Source: Gammaproteobacteria bacterium (GTDB lineage: Bacteria > Pseudomonadota > Gammaproteobacteria > Eutrophobiales > Eutrophobiaceae). Taken from it: a DNA stretch of 64,000 nt. Shown here in pieces: positions 53,904-62,703 of the stretch. Location of the stretch: positions 60,606 to 124,605 of the forward strand of contig JAJDUB010000070.1 in the NCBI GenBank assembly GCA_022826885.1. Reading direction: 5' to 3'. The notes beneath the pieces are model-generated. The model had not been told where the DNA came from. It saw nothing but the letters and a program-made list of their open reading frames with translations, and searched no databases. Made by a program: the position numbers and the translations under genes. Each line of letters opens with the position of its first letter. Position 1 is the stretch's first letter.

Positions 53904-56267
53904 TTAGAAACGGAAAGTGCCTGTTACCCCGACAAATCTTGGCGATCCGTAATGCGACCAGAGTGTTCCCAGAGGGGTCCCCGGAAAGGCCAGTATCGCA
54001 CCGTCAAAAGGAATGGCAAAATCACTGTATTTATACCTTTCATCAGTGCAGTTACGGCACCACACTGCGAGTTCCCATTTTCCGTCAGATGAATTCACGC
54101 CACCCCGAAGACTCAGTAATTCATACGGTTTCTGAGTGCGCGCAGGGTCCGGTTCCGTGAAGGAAAAATACTCGGTCCGGAAAAACAGGTTGCCGTTAAG
54201 GAAAAAGTCCCAGCCACTATCACCGATTGGCAAGCTGAGATTAGCGCCAAGATTTCCGGTTATGTCAGAAGCGAAAGGTATATCCTGACCGCCCAGCGCC
54301 GGCAATCCCGGTGTGAGCCCCGGAACTTCATCAGCAAAATCCGCATCCAGAAACTGTACGGCGAAAAAGACATCGAGGTAATCTGTTGCGGCAAGATTTA
54401 CGTCTGCCTCAATACCCTGGGAAGTTGCTCCTGCTACGTTTATGACCTGAAAAGAGCCGTCCCTTCTTAATGTCTGGAGTTGCAGGCCTTCAAACTCTGT
54501 TTTCCAGAGTGATGCATTTAACCGCATCCGGCCGCCAAACAATGTGCTTTTGAATCCGATTTCGTAATGGTCGGCAAATTCCGGTTCGAATGTAGGATCA
54601 GCCGGTGGGAAAGCGCAGAATGGAGATGCAGGCACGGGGGCGCCTCCGGGAGGACACCCCAGGAACGGGTCGCCCAGGCTCAGTGCGTTCCCGGCCGCAT
54701 CCCTGTTCAGGCTGATGCCACCGGATTTATAACCGCGGCTGTAGGTAAAGAAGCCCATCACATTATCCGTTACCCGGTATTGAATACTGGCAGTGCCTGT
54801 TGCCTCACTGTCTGCCCTTGTCGCATCGAAGTCGTGTACTACGGCAAGCGGTAAATTATTGAAAGGCGCTGCCGGAATACCTGTCTGACCCCTGTGGCTG
54901 GCGCTCTTGTCGTCATCGGTATAACGGATGCCGCCTGTCAGTGACAGTTTATCGTTGATGTCGATGGTGATATGGCCGAAGCCGGCTACGGTATCTACGT
55001 CCTGGCTGAATTCATCGAAGAATGCACGTCCCGGGACATTGCCGAACAAACCAGGAGCGAAAAATGGAAACGCGGTGATTTGTGACCCCCAGACAAATTC
55101 CCGGGTACGCTGAATCTGCTCGTTGGCATAATAGAATCCGACGACCCAGTCAAGCGACCGGGCAAATCCAATGTCCTCGCTCACCCCGGCAATACGGAAT
55201 TCTTCGGAGACTATGCTCACTTCCGGCAGGGTATCCGTATTAATCAGCATGTCCACACCGGTAAAATCATTGTCCTTGATTGTCACATCCTTGTAATCCC
55301 TGTATGCGGTGATGGATGTGACCGTTATATCACCCAGTTTCCAGTTGATTTCACCTGATATACCAAAGTCTTCGGCATCAAATATCAAATCGCCATTAGA
55401 GGCTACTCTGAGGTTATCCACATCGGGAGGGTCAATAAGATTGGAACCGATCGCTGCAGCCAAAGGCGCATTCACAATAGGGTTAAGCGGGTTGTTGGTA
55501 TGTCTTACTGCCCAGCAACAGTTTTCATCCACTTCACTGTAATCAGCAATGACCCGTATGCTCAAATCTGCATTCGGTTCCCATAATAACTGTCCGCGAA
55601 TGGTGAAACGATCCCGATCATTGAGATCATCGCCGTTCGCGTTATCAAGATAGCCATCTCCGGTGTGGTAAGAACCGGCTATACGAGCAGCAAAATTGTC
55701 CTGCACAGGCATGTTTAAAACGCCTCTGACCCTGACCTGGTCATATTCCTGATATGTGACTTCAGCGAAGCCTTCCATCTCATCGAACGAGGGTTTATTT
55801 GTAATGAAATGGACGACGCCACCAGTGGTGTTTTTGCCGAACAGGGTACCTTGCGGGCCTTTTAATACCTCAACCCTGTCCAGGTCAAGCAGGTCATTAC
55901 TCGCCACCAGGCCGGAACGACTCACATACACACCATCGATAAAAGTACCGACAGTCGGTTCAAACCCCATGTTAAAAACAGAAGAGCCCAATCCACGGAT
56001 GGCAAAAGCCGCACCCTGGCTGGGTGGATCAATGCCCCTGATTTCAAGCGCGGGCACAGTTGCACGGAGATCAAAAACGTCTTGTACAATATTTTCAGAT
56101 AGATTTTCCCCGCTTATGGCGGTAATTGAGATAGGCACGTCCTGGATGGACTGTTCGCGTTTCTGGGCGGTCACCACGACCTCTTCAAGCACCGCCTGGG
56201 CGCCGGACAAGGTGGAAACCAGCATGAGAAGGAAACCGGATATGACAAATAAATACTTTTTATCCAC
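53904..56267 (-). CDS. TonB-dependent outer-membrane receptor
   Basis: The 787-aa receptor starts at GTG 56267 with GGGGG about 6 nt upstream. It has a signal peptide (FVISGFLLMLVSTLSGAQA), plug start LEEVVVTAQKREQSIQDVPIS, plug signature EVLKGPQGTLFGKNTTGGVVHF and a barrel ending FVGVTGTFRF. A cysteine-rich loop (FLGCPPGG....FCAFPP) near residue 530 and CRNCTDERY near the C-terminus are unusual and could form disulfides. It is followed by the two exported SnoaL-like genes on the same strand, which may act on the imported ligand; this is inference. The ligand is unknown. Confidence 0.93.
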   Translation of the reverse strand: MDKKYLFVISGFLLMLVSTLSGAQAVLEEVVVTAQKREQSIQDVPISITAISGENLSENIVQDVFDLRATVPALEIRGIDPPSQGAAFAIRGLGSSVFNMGFEPTVGTFIDGVYVSRSGLVASNDLLDLDRVEVLKGPQGTLFGKNTTGGVVHFITNKPSFDEMEGFAEVTYQEYDQVRVRGVLNMPVQDNFAARIAGSYHTGDGYLDNANGDDLNDRDRFTIRGQLLWEPNADLSIRVIADYSEVDENCCWAVRHTNNPLNPIVNAPLAAAIGSNLIDPPDVDNLRVASNGDLIFDAEDFGISGEINWKLGDITVTSITAYRDYKDVTIKDNDFTGVDMLINTDTLPEVSIVSEEFRIAGVSEDIGFARSLDWVVGFYYANEQIQRTREFVWGSQITAFPFFAPGLFGNVPGRAFFDEFSQDVDTVAGFGHITIDINDKLSLTGGIRYTDDDKSASHRGQTGIPAAPFNNLPLAVVHDFDATRADSEATGTASIQYRVTDNVMGFFTYSRGYKSGGISLNRDAAGNALSLGDPFLGCPPGGAPVPASPFCAFPPADPTFEPEFADHYEIGFKSTLFGGRMRLNASLWKTEFEGLQLQTLRRDGSFQVINVAGATSQGIEADVNLAATDYLDVFFAVQFLDADFADEVPGLTPGLPALGGQDIPFASDITGNLGANLSLPIGDSGWDFFLNGNLFFRTEYFSFTEPDPARTQKPYELLSLRGGVNSSDGKWELAVWCRNCTDERYKYSDFAIPFDGAILAFPGTPLGTLWSHYGSPRFVGVTGTFRF

Positions 56268-56390
56268 AAGGACCCCCGTAGAGACAAGACTGCTTATCGT
56301 TTATTCTAATACCTTATCCTAGCAGAAATTTATGCAATGCCGCATTTTCCCTATGCAGGATAACCCACAGTCCTGCCCCTGGGCACCCGG

Positions 56391-56804
56391 TCATGCCGGT
56401 TTTGCAGCAAATAGCAGCCCGTCATCGTAGGAAAGTATAACGAGCATGATGGCAGCGTCGTTTTTGATCTTCACCGGCTCATCGATTAGCCCTGTAACCA
56501 GCCTTACGCCTTCCTCCAGGTCTACAATGCCGACGTTGAACGGCACCTGCTCACGGAATTGCGTCGCGGCTGCGTGGATAGTGGTCCTCGCATACAGGGT
56601 TCCATGCCCAGACAGTTCGACCCAGTTCATCTCGTCCGACCAGCAGTTCGGGCAATGTTGTTTTGGCGGGAACGTCAACTCGCCGCATGGGGAGCAAGCG
56701 GTCGTCATGAATTTCCCTGCCTCCAGACCTTGCCGGAACGTCTCCGTGAAACTGGAGTATTCCGGTAATAGTGGAAGGCGTCCGGGGACCTTGATGATAT
56801 CCAT
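56391..56804 (-). CDS. Zn-ribbon OB-fold protein (DUF35, ChsH2-like)
   Basis: The chosen ATG at 56804 lies 2 nt after the thiolase stop; the longer frame to 57002 lies inside the thiolase gene. The 137-aa protein has an N-terminal zinc ribbon with paired cysteines (TTACSPCGELTFPPKQHCPNCWS) and a C-terminal OB-fold (GTLYARTTIHAAATQFREQVPFNVGIVDLEEGVRLVTGLI). DUF35 proteins are accessory partners of thiolases, of MaoC-type hydratases and of the Ltp2 aldolase in steroid side-chain degradation. Tight coupling to the thiolase-like gene suggests a heteromeric complex. Confidence 0.88.
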   Translation of the reverse strand: MDIIKVPGRLPLLPEYSSFTETFRQGLEAGKFMTTACSPCGELTFPPKQHCPNCWSDEMNWVELSGHGTLYARTTIHAAATQFREQVPFNVGIVDLEEGVRLVTGLIDEPVKIKNDAAIMLVILSYDDGLLFAAKPA

Positions 56805-56806
56805 GA

Positions 56807-58015
56807 TCAGCTCCCGGCATCCATCACGTGGGCGAGGGCGGCGTTGTAATTGCCCAGTTCGCACATGTGCAGCCCCAGGCCGGCGCCGGCAACCTGCCGT
56901 TCGCCTGCCCCTTGCGTGAGTTGGTCGAATAATTCGGCAATGCCGTACAGGGCGGTCAGGCCGGGCGGATGACCGCGGGACAGGCAACCGCCGGAGGTGC
57001 ATACCGGGATGCGCCCGCCGATTGCAGTCTCACCGTCTGCCGCTACGATCGCTCCTTTGCCTTTGTCCGCCAGCCCGATCGATTCGGTAACCAGCGCCTC
57101 CGTTATCGTGCAGGGGGCATATAATTCCGCAACATCGATGTGTTCCAGCCTTGTGCCTGCATCATCAAGCGCCTGCCTGGTTGCTTCCCTGGCGGCGGGA
57201 AAGTCGGTCATATCGTGGGGCTTGCAGCCGACCTGGTGGTGTCCGTCGTGGGCAAACCCCCGTCCCAGAACCCGTAAAAAAGGTTTTCCAAGCTCGCGTG
57301 CAACCTGCCCGGATGTAATCACAAGGCAAATGGCGCCGTCACTGCGCGGCGGCACGTCGAAACGCCCAAGCGGTTCGACGATGGGGGGTTGCTGCAATAC
57401 GTCCTCAACGGTCAGGGGCGAGTTGAACTGGGCCAGGGGGTTGAGCATGGCGTGTCGGCGGTTCTTGACTGCGATTGCGGCAAGATCGCGCCGGGTGGTC
57501 CCGGTCTCGAACAGGTAACGGTCGGCGTCCAGCGCGTACCAGGCGATAGGCGTCACTCCGAAAGGAGCCTGGAAATTTACATCGCCTGCCGCACGTATCC
57601 CGGATTCCATCATGGTCGCAGCATCGACTCCCGAGTTGTACTCTATTCCCAGTGCGAGCGCTGCTTTGACCCGTCCGCTCCGTATGTCTGTGCAGGCCTG
57701 GTCGAAGGCCAGACCGCCGGTAATGCCCAGGTTTGTGACTTCGGCGATCTGTCCGTGACAGCGCAACCCCAGCCGGCTCGCCATGAACGTGGCGAAGGCC
57801 CGCTGGCGCGTGGCAGGCGTGGGTCCGGTGAATACGGCGGAGCCGATATCGGCCTTGTCAAGGCCGGCAGAGCGCACGGCATCGATTACCAGGTCTGCCA
57901 GGATTTCATGTTCGAACCGCGCCTGTTCCAGCCGTCCCACTTTGCTGGCTGCGTAACTGATGACTACCGGTTTTCTGTCGTTATTCACCCTGGTTCCGGA
58001 TATATCCTGGTTCAT
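56807..58015 (-). CDS. SCP2-thiolase-like protein without the nucleophilic cysteine
   Basis: The 402-aa protein has the thiolase fold and the C-terminal signature [17 protein letters not shown]. In the N-terminal half the usual catalytic Cys segment (C-A-S-G) is replaced by [15 protein letters not shown], so the acyl-enzyme nucleophile is missing. This resembles Ltp2-type retro-aldolases and other non-condensing thiolase relatives, which act with a DUF35 partner; the DUF35 gene is 2 nt downstream. It may cleave a branched beta-hydroxyacyl-CoA rather than do classical thiolysis. The start at 58015 is divergent from and close to the cysC gene. The natural substrate is not known. Confidence 0.85.
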   Translation of the reverse strand: MNQDISGTRVNNDRKPVVISYAASKVGRLEQARFEHEILADLVIDAVRSAGLDKADIGSAVFTGPTPATRQRAFATFMASRLGLRCHGQIAEVTNLGITGGLAFDQACTDIRSGRVKAALALGIEYNSGVDAATMMESGIRAAGDVNFQAPFGVTPIAWYALDADRYLFETGTTRRDLAAIAVKNRRHAMLNPLAQFNSPLTVEDVLQQPPIVEPLGRFDVPPRSDGAICLVITSGQVARELGKPFLRVLGRGFAHDGHHQVGCKPHDMTDFPAAREATRQALDDAGTRLEHIDVAELYAPCTITEALVTESIGLADKGKGAIVAADGETAIGGRIPVCTSGGCLSRGHPPGLTALYGIAELFDQLTQGAGERQVAGAGLGLHMCELGNYNAALAHVMDAGS

Positions 58016-58079
58016 GCTACATGTTAAACTGTTTTCCTCTCATCCGCTCAATCGGAACAGTAATACACAGGTACAGAAC

Positions 58080-58700
58080 GTGACAAAACAAAAAGCGACC
58101 AATGTTCACTGGCATGAAGGAGACATCACCCGCGCGGACCGGAACCGGTTTCTGGGTCAGAAAGGGGCGACCCTCTGGTTTACCGGCCTCTCGGGCAGCG
58201 GCAAGAGCACCATTGCGGTCGCGCTTGAGGCGGTTCTTTACGAACATGGAAAGCTGAGCTACCGGCTGGACGGTGACAATATCCGCATGGGCATAAACAG
58301 GAATTTGGGTTTCTCCGCGGAGGACCGTACGGAGAATATCCGCCGCATCGGCGAGATCTCCAAACTGTTTGTGGATGCTGGCCTGCTGGTTTTGTCGGCC
58401 TTTATCAGTCCTTACCGGGCGGACCGCGACCGGGTGCGCGAACTGCACCGGGATGCGGGGTTCGAATTTATCGAGATACACGTGGATTGCTCCCTGGAGA
58501 CGGCGGAGCAGCGCGATCCGAAGGGGCTGTACAAGAAAGCCAGGGCAGGGGAGATCAGGAACTTTACCGGGATTGACGATCCTTACGAGGAACCGGAAAG
58601 CCCGGAAATCCATCTCCGCACCGACCGGATGACTATCGAAGAAGAAGTGGGGATAATCATCGACTACATGAAGAACGAGGGGATTATCCTGATCGATTAA
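58080..58700 (+). CDS. cysC: Adenylylsulfate (APS) kinase
   Basis: The 206-aa kinase makes PAPS from APS. It has the P-loop GLSGSGKST (residues 36-44), the APS loop [48 protein letters not shown] and [23 protein letters not shown]. The GTG start at 58080 fits family length; a frame from ATG 58014 would overlap the thiolase start by 2 nt and add 22 residues, so the start is uncertain. No cysD or cysN is in the window, so it may serve sulfation or assimilation with genes elsewhere. It is convergent with the dehydrogenase at 58807; a REP-like element fills the gap. Confidence 0.92.
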   Translation: MTKQKATNVHWHEGDITRADRNRFLGQKGATLWFTGLSGSGKSTIAVALEAVLYEHGKLSYRLDGDNIRMGINRNLGFSAEDRTENIRRIGEISKLFVDAGLLVLSAFISPYRADRDRVRELHRDAGFEFIEIHVDCSLETAEQRDPKGLYKKARAGEIRNFTGIDDPYEEPESPEIHLRTDRMTIEEEVGIIIDYMKNEGIILID

Positions 58701-58723
58701 GAATTAAGGGGTCAGAATATGTT

Positions 58724-58790
58724 GGGGTCAGAGTAAAATCACCACTGGCGTTGCCGCTGGCGATGTTTTCCAGGATTTTACTCTGACCCC
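58724..58790. repeat. 67-bp REP-like palindromic element, copy 4
   Basis: This copy is in the orientation of copy 2 and has GGGGTCAGAGTAAAATC ends. It lies between the convergent cysC and dehydrogenase genes; an additional half-end (AGGGGTCAGAATAT) occurs at 58707. Its core is more diverged (GGCGTTGCCGCTGGCGATG) than copies 1-3. Confidence 0.92.
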
Positions 58791-58806
58791 TGGATTTATC
58801 CGACCG

Positions 58807-59787
58807 TCAGACGCCGGGTTTCGGAATCTGCCCCAGGCTGCCCAGCAGGGTGACGAAGCGGGTCAGTTTTTCCTTTTGCCAGGCGTCCACGTCCATGTTG
58901 CGAAAATCATAATAGCCCTGCCTCTCGCGCATGCCCCTGCGCCCGTCCTCCATCATTTTTGTCACTTCCTCCGGTGGGGCGTGGCGCGGGGAATCCAGCG
59001 CCTTTGACAGGTAATGTCCGGCGTAGTAGAGGATGTCGACGCCGCCCCAGTCGATGAACTCCATCACCCCCAGGGTCGCATAGCGGGGGCCGAAGCCGTG
59101 GGTGATGGCCTTGTCGAGGTCCGCCGGGGTGGCCACGCCTTCTTCCACCATGCGGCAAGCTTCCGCCATCAGCAGGGACTGCAGGCGCGGGATGATCATA
59201 CCCGGTGATGCGGAACACCGGACTGGCACTTTGCCGATAGCCTCGAACAGGGCAATGACGTCTTTTACCACACTCTCCGCGGTATCCGGGGAGGGACTGA
59301 CCTCCACCAGCGGGATAAGGTAGGCAGGGTTGAGAAAATGCGTGTTCAGGAAACGGTCTGGACGCTTCACCCACTGCTGCAATTCGGTCACCAGCATGGA
59401 TGAGGTAGTCGAGGTCACGATGGTATCAGCACGGACATGCTTTCCTACCAGTTCAAGTGCGTTCTGTTTCGCCTCCCGGGTCTCCGGAACTCCTTCAATG
59501 ACGATATCGGCTGCGGCAAGCTCGCTGGCGGCGCTCGCAAGCGGCCTGACCTGGATGAGTTCGAGTACCTGTTTTACCTGGGCGCTGCTGATATGGCCGA
59601 GCCCGGACAGGAACATCAGGTTTGCTTCGACTTCGGCCTGGGCGGCATTGACCAGTTGGCTGAACCCTTTCCCGTCGCGTTCCTTCATGTCAAGCAGCGT
59701 TACCCGGTAGCCCGCATAGGCAAACATGTGGGCGATGCCTCTGCCCATGCGCCCGGCGCCGGCAGCAAGGATACGACTGTTCTTCAT
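58807..59787 (-). CDS. 3-hydroxyacyl-CoA dehydrogenase family protein
   Basis: The ATG at 59787 has AGGGGA 6 nt upstream; the frame extends 13 codons further but without family residues. The 326-aa protein starts with the NAD-binding motif ILAAGAGRMGRGIAHMFAYAGYRVTLLD and has the dehydrogenase signature NTHFLNPAYLIPLVEVSPSPDT with the catalytic His, and a C-terminal helical domain (TPADLDKAITHGFGPRYATLGVMEFIDWGG). Relatives oxidise 3-hydroxyacyl-CoA or act on carnitine/L-gulonate (lambda-crystallin type). It follows the octopine-dehydrogenase-like gene by 85 nt on the same strand. The substrate is unknown. Confidence 0.9.
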   Translation of the reverse strand: MKNSRILAAGAGRMGRGIAHMFAYAGYRVTLLDMKERDGKGFSQLVNAAQAEVEANLMFLSGLGHISSAQVKQVLELIQVRPLASAASELAAADIVIEGVPETREAKQNALELVGKHVRADTIVTSTTSSMLVTELQQWVKRPDRFLNTHFLNPAYLIPLVEVSPSPDTAESVVKDVIALFEAIGKVPVRCSASPGMIIPRLQSLLMAEACRMVEEGVATPADLDKAITHGFGPRYATLGVMEFIDWGGVDILYYAGHYLSKALDSPRHAPPEEVTKMMEDGRRGMRERQGYYDFRNMDVDAWQKEKLTRFVTLLGSLGQIPKPGV

Positions 59788-59840
59788 GGATTCCCCTGTC
59801 ACTTGCAGATTCACTCGATGCGTCATTCACCAGCAAAAAA

Positions 59841-59866
59841 ATCTGCGTTAATCTGCGCAATCTGCG
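59841..59866. repeat. Threefold ATCTGCG direct repeat
   Basis: ATCTGCG occurs three times at 59841, 59851 and 59860 within the 85-bp gap between two dehydrogenase genes. This short motif is familiar from intergenic spacers in other gammaproteobacteria and could be a decayed REP-like element or a leader; I assign no function. Confidence 0.5.
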
Positions 59867-59872
59867 GATAAA

Positions 59873-60961
59873 TCATATGCGGATACCTTCGTACAGCAAT
59901 TCAGTCAGGGCGTCACGGTCCAAGCCGGCCAGGCCGAGGTTCCCCAGGGTGCGGCCCGTCTCCCGGAAATCACGTCCTGTTATTGCCGAACCGAGAGCCA
60001 GCAGGCCGCGGGATACGGGTGTGTCCAGCCCATGATAGTCTGCGCAGGAAACCAGCAGCGCCAGGCCCAGTTCCATGTCCTCGGTCATGTACCGATGGTT
60101 TGTCAGGTCGATGTATTCACGCCAGTCTTCACTGTCAGTCAGTTTCTCATGGGCGGCATTGCCGTACATCCACTCATCGCCGTCCAGGCTGTAGTGGTCG
60201 GCCAGGGGGAAATGGGGCGGGGCGTAGCCGAATGCCTCGCGGATGGCGATCCTCTCCGCGTCCAGTACGTCCGTGACCCGGCGGATGGAAGGCTGCGTGC
60301 CTTCGTTGTGGATGTCCCACTCGTCGAAATGCTCCATGGGACCTGCGTTCATCATGATCAACGGCGGGTGAATAATGGGACCGGCATTCATCAGGGCGCC
60401 GCTCAAGGCATCCTCGATGCGTTCGATGACCGGGTATGCCTGTTCGAGTATGGGGAAGGCATAATCAGAATTTTTTGCCGGAAAGACACCGGTGGGCAGG
60501 CGGGTGGCGTAGGCGCTGACGGCGACCAGGTTGGCTGCGCGTTTCCTGGCCAGGTAAGGCAAGGTGCCGGTTTCGGCAAAGCTGACGTCTGCCTGGTTTC
60601 CTGCATCACGCATGGCTTTGGCCAAGATGTAGCTGCCGAAAGTGCCTGGTGGGAGATAAACGACCTGGCCGTCGCTTAAATGGGGCGCCATCTCTTTTGC
60701 AAGGGCTTCGTGGGTCAGCGCCGGCAGGGGAATCACTATCAAGTCCACCCCGTCGAGTGCATCAGCGAGATCGGTCGTGGCGCGGTGTATCTTCACTTCC
60801 CGTCCCCCGTTGCTGTCCAGGATGTTGACGGACCCGGAGCGCAATACCGGTTCGAATGCTTTCCTGTCACGGCGCCAGAAACGCACCTGGTGATCTTGTT
60901 CGGTGAGAGTTGCAGCAGCGGCATAAGAGCCGTGTCCGCCGCCGAGAACGGCTAATTCCAT
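59873..60961 (-). CDS. Octopine/nopaline-dehydrogenase-family NAD(P) oxidoreductase
   Basis: The ATG at 60961 gives a 362-aa protein (MELAVLGGGHGSYAAAATL), starting directly with the GxGxxxA dinucleotide fold (GGGHGSYAA); a TTG one codon upstream is ignored. The C-terminal helical domain contains the family histidine-rich region (NAGPIIHPPLIMMNAGPMEHFDEWDIHNEGTQPS). Relatives reversibly couple amino acids with keto acids (opine dehydrogenases) or act as ketopantoate-reductase-like enzymes. It lies 29 nt after marR on the same strand and so is probably MarR-controlled with it. The true substrate is unknown. Confidence 0.88.
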   Translation of the reverse strand: MELAVLGGGHGSYAAAATLTEQDHQVRFWRRDRKAFEPVLRSGSVNILDSNGGREVKIHRATTDLADALDGVDLIVIPLPALTHEALAKEMAPHLSDGQVVYLPPGTFGSYILAKAMRDAGNQADVSFAETGTLPYLARKRAANLVAVSAYATRLPTGVFPAKNSDYAFPILEQAYPVIERIEDALSGALMNAGPIIHPPLIMMNAGPMEHFDEWDIHNEGTQPSIRRVTDVLDAERIAIREAFGYAPPHFPLADHYSLDGDEWMYGNAAHEKLTDSEDWREYIDLTNHRYMTEDMELGLALLVSCADYHGLDTPVSRGLLALGSAITGRDFRETGRTLGNLGLAGLDRDALTELLYEGIRI

Positions 60962-60990
60962 CAATATTCTCCTGTCAATTATTACTGAAA

Positions 60991-61443
60991 TTAATATTCG
61001 ATACGGGCTGCCTTTTCCATCAGTCTGTCAATCATATCGTTAAAGGTTTCAAGTTCTCCGGCGCTTAAATCGGACAACAGTTTTGCTTCGTAATCCCTGG
61101 CAATGGGCATCACTTCATCATAGACGGACAGGCCGGTCTCGGAAAGCCTCAATATTGAACGGCGCCGGTCTTTTTCATCCATGTCCCGGTTGATGAGATG
61201 GCGTTTCAGCAGTCGAGCCACAGCGCGGGAAACCATGGATTTTTCGATTTTTGTGCGGCGGCAGACCTCGTCCGCAGATATGTCAGGGTATTCCGCCAGG
61301 ATCATCATGATACGCCACTCCGGCATGGAAATGGCGAACTTGTCACCGTACACGGCAGCGATGGCGCCACTGATTGCATTTGACAGCAAGGACAAGCGGT
61401 AAGGGAGAAACGCTTCCAGTTGCAGGGGTTTACGATGTTGCAT
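60991..61443 (-). CDS. MarR-family transcriptional regulator
   Basis: The 150-aa protein has the MarR winged-helix core: EYPDISADEVCRRTKIEKSMVSRAVARLLKRHLINRDMDEKDRRRSILRLSETG (residues about 50-105). It is divergent from hppD, whose promoter is overlaid by two palindromes of the size such dimers bind (61575-61612), and it heads the minus-strand genes for two dehydrogenases. It is therefore the probable repressor of hppD, and perhaps of itself; the ligand (for instance a tyrosine-pathway intermediate) is inference. A REP-like element sits 26 nt upstream of its start. Confidence 0.9.
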   Translation of the reverse strand: MQHRKPLQLEAFLPYRLSLLSNAISGAIAAVYGDKFAISMPEWRIMMILAEYPDISADEVCRRTKIEKSMVSRAVARLLKRHLINRDMDEKDRRRSILRLSETGLSVYDEVMPIARDYEAKLLSDLSAGELETFNDMIDRLMEKAARIEY

Positions 61444-61469
61444 GATAAAGAACTATGGGGTCAATGTTT

Positions 61470-61536
61470 GGGGCCAGAGTAAAATTATCTCTGACCTCGC
61501 CATTGGCAATATTCTACAGGATTTTACTCTGACCCC
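61470..61536. repeat. 67-bp REP-like palindromic element, copy 5
   Basis: This copy has one altered end (GGGGCCAGAGTAAAAT) and one consensus end (ATTTTACTCTGACCCC) and is oriented as copies 2 and 4. Unlike the others it lies between two divergent genes, marR and hppD, so it sits in a 5' region. A further half-end (GGGGTCAATG) occurs at 61457. Confidence 0.9.
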
Positions 61537-61566
61537 GGGCTTCGCACAATTTTGGCACAATCCTGG

Positions 61567-61612
61567 TTGACAAAAGTTGTTTATGCAACTAATATTAGTT
61601 GTAGATGCAACT
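61567..61612 (+). promoter_or_regulatory. hppD promoter overlaid by two MarR-type operators
   Basis: A consensus -35 TTGACA (61567-61572) and a -10 TAATAT (61590-61595) are 17 bp apart. Two 16-bp palindromes, AGTTG-6 nt-CAACT, occupy 61575-61590 and 61597-61612, exactly 22 bp (about two helical turns) apart; the region between forms a third perfect palindrome CAACTAATATTAGTTG. One operator fills the spacer and the other follows the -10, a typical repression layout. Start of transcription would be near 61602 and the hppD ATG is at 61637. Confidence 0.85.
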
Positions 61613-61636
61613 ATTTATCAGAATGAGGTTGACCGC

Positions 61637-62701
61637 ATGACAGACACCCACAACCCGATGGGCACCGACGGGTTCGAGTTCATCGAATACACCGCACCTG
61701 ACCCGGAGTTGCTGCGTAACCTGTTTGAAAAGATGGGTTTCCCGGCAACGGCGAAACACCGCAGCAAGAATGTAACCCTGCATTCCCAGGGCGATATCAA
61801 TTTCGTCATCAACGCCGAACCGGGTAGTTTTGCCCAGCAGTTTGCGGAGCAGCACGGGCCGTCCATCTGCGCGGTCGCCTTCCGTGTGAGGGACGCGGCC
61901 AGGGCCTACGCCCGGGCGCTTGATCTCGGCGCTCATGGGGTGGAGGCCAGGCCCGGACCCATGGAATTGAATATACCCGCCATAGAAGGAATTGGCGGTA
62001 GCCGCTTATACCTGGTTGACCGCTACGGGGACAGGACCATCTACGACGTGGATTTCATCCCGGTTGAGGTCGATCACAACGTAATGCGCACAGGTTTGAC
62101 CTATGTAGATCACCTTACCCACAACGTTCGGCGCGGCAACATGGACAGGTGGGCCGGGTTCTACGAGACACTGTTCAACTTTCGCGAGTTGAAGTACTTC
62201 GATATCGAAGGGAAGCTGACCGGCCTGAAGAGCCGCGCTATGACCAGTCCCTGCGGCAAAATTCGTATTCCAATCAACGAGTCCGCCGACGATAAATCGC
62301 AGATCGAGGAATACCTGAGCGAATATCGCGGTGAAGGCATCCAACACATCGCCCTGGCCACGGATGACATCTATGCCTGTGTGGATGCGCTACGCCCTCA
62401 CGGCGTCGTATTCCAGGATACGCCTGACAGCTACTATGCAGGGGTAGACCGGCGCTTGCCCGGTCATGGGGAAGACCTGGTAGCGCTTCAACAGCGCCGC
62501 ATATTGATTGACGGCGCCCCCACGGAAGGCCAGGGCATACTGCTGCAGATCTTCACCGGGAACGTAATCGGCCCGATCTTCTTCGAGATTATCCAGCGCA
62601 AAGGCAACGACGGCTTTGGCGAGGGCAATTTTCAGGCCTTGTTTGAATCCATTGAACTGGACCAGGTCCGGCGCGGCGTCCTGACGCAGGAATTACCGTA
62701 G
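61637..62701 (+). CDS. hppD: 4-hydroxyphenylpyruvate dioxygenase
   Basis: The ATG at 61637 has GAGG about 10 nt upstream; the longer frame to 61577 lies inside the operator. The 354-aa enzyme converts 4-hydroxyphenylpyruvate to homogentisate in tyrosine breakdown (or pyomelanin formation). It has two VOC (glyoxalase-fold) halves and the complete iron triad: H159 in YVDHLTHNV, H237 in GIQHIALAT and E317 in PIFFEIIQRKG. The C-terminal helix GNFQALFESIELDQ is typical. The homogentisate dioxygenase and fumarylacetoacetase genes are not in the window. The gene is probably repressed by the divergent MarR. Confidence 0.95.
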   Translation: MTDTHNPMGTDGFEFIEYTAPDPELLRNLFEKMGFPATAKHRSKNVTLHSQGDINFVINAEPGSFAQQFAEQHGPSICAVAFRVRDAARAYARALDLGAHGVEARPGPMELNIPAIEGIGGSRLYLVDRYGDRTIYDVDFIPVEVDHNVMRTGLTYVDHLTHNVRRGNMDRWAGFYETLFNFRELKYFDIEGKLTGLKSRAMTSPCGKIRIPINESADDKSQIEEYLSEYRGEGIQHIALATDDIYACVDALRPHGVVFQDTPDSYYAGVDRRLPGHGEDLVALQQRRILIDGAPTEGQGILLQIFTGNVIGPIFFEIIQRKGNDGFGEGNFQALFESIELDQVRRGVLTQELP

Positions 62702-62703
62702 CA

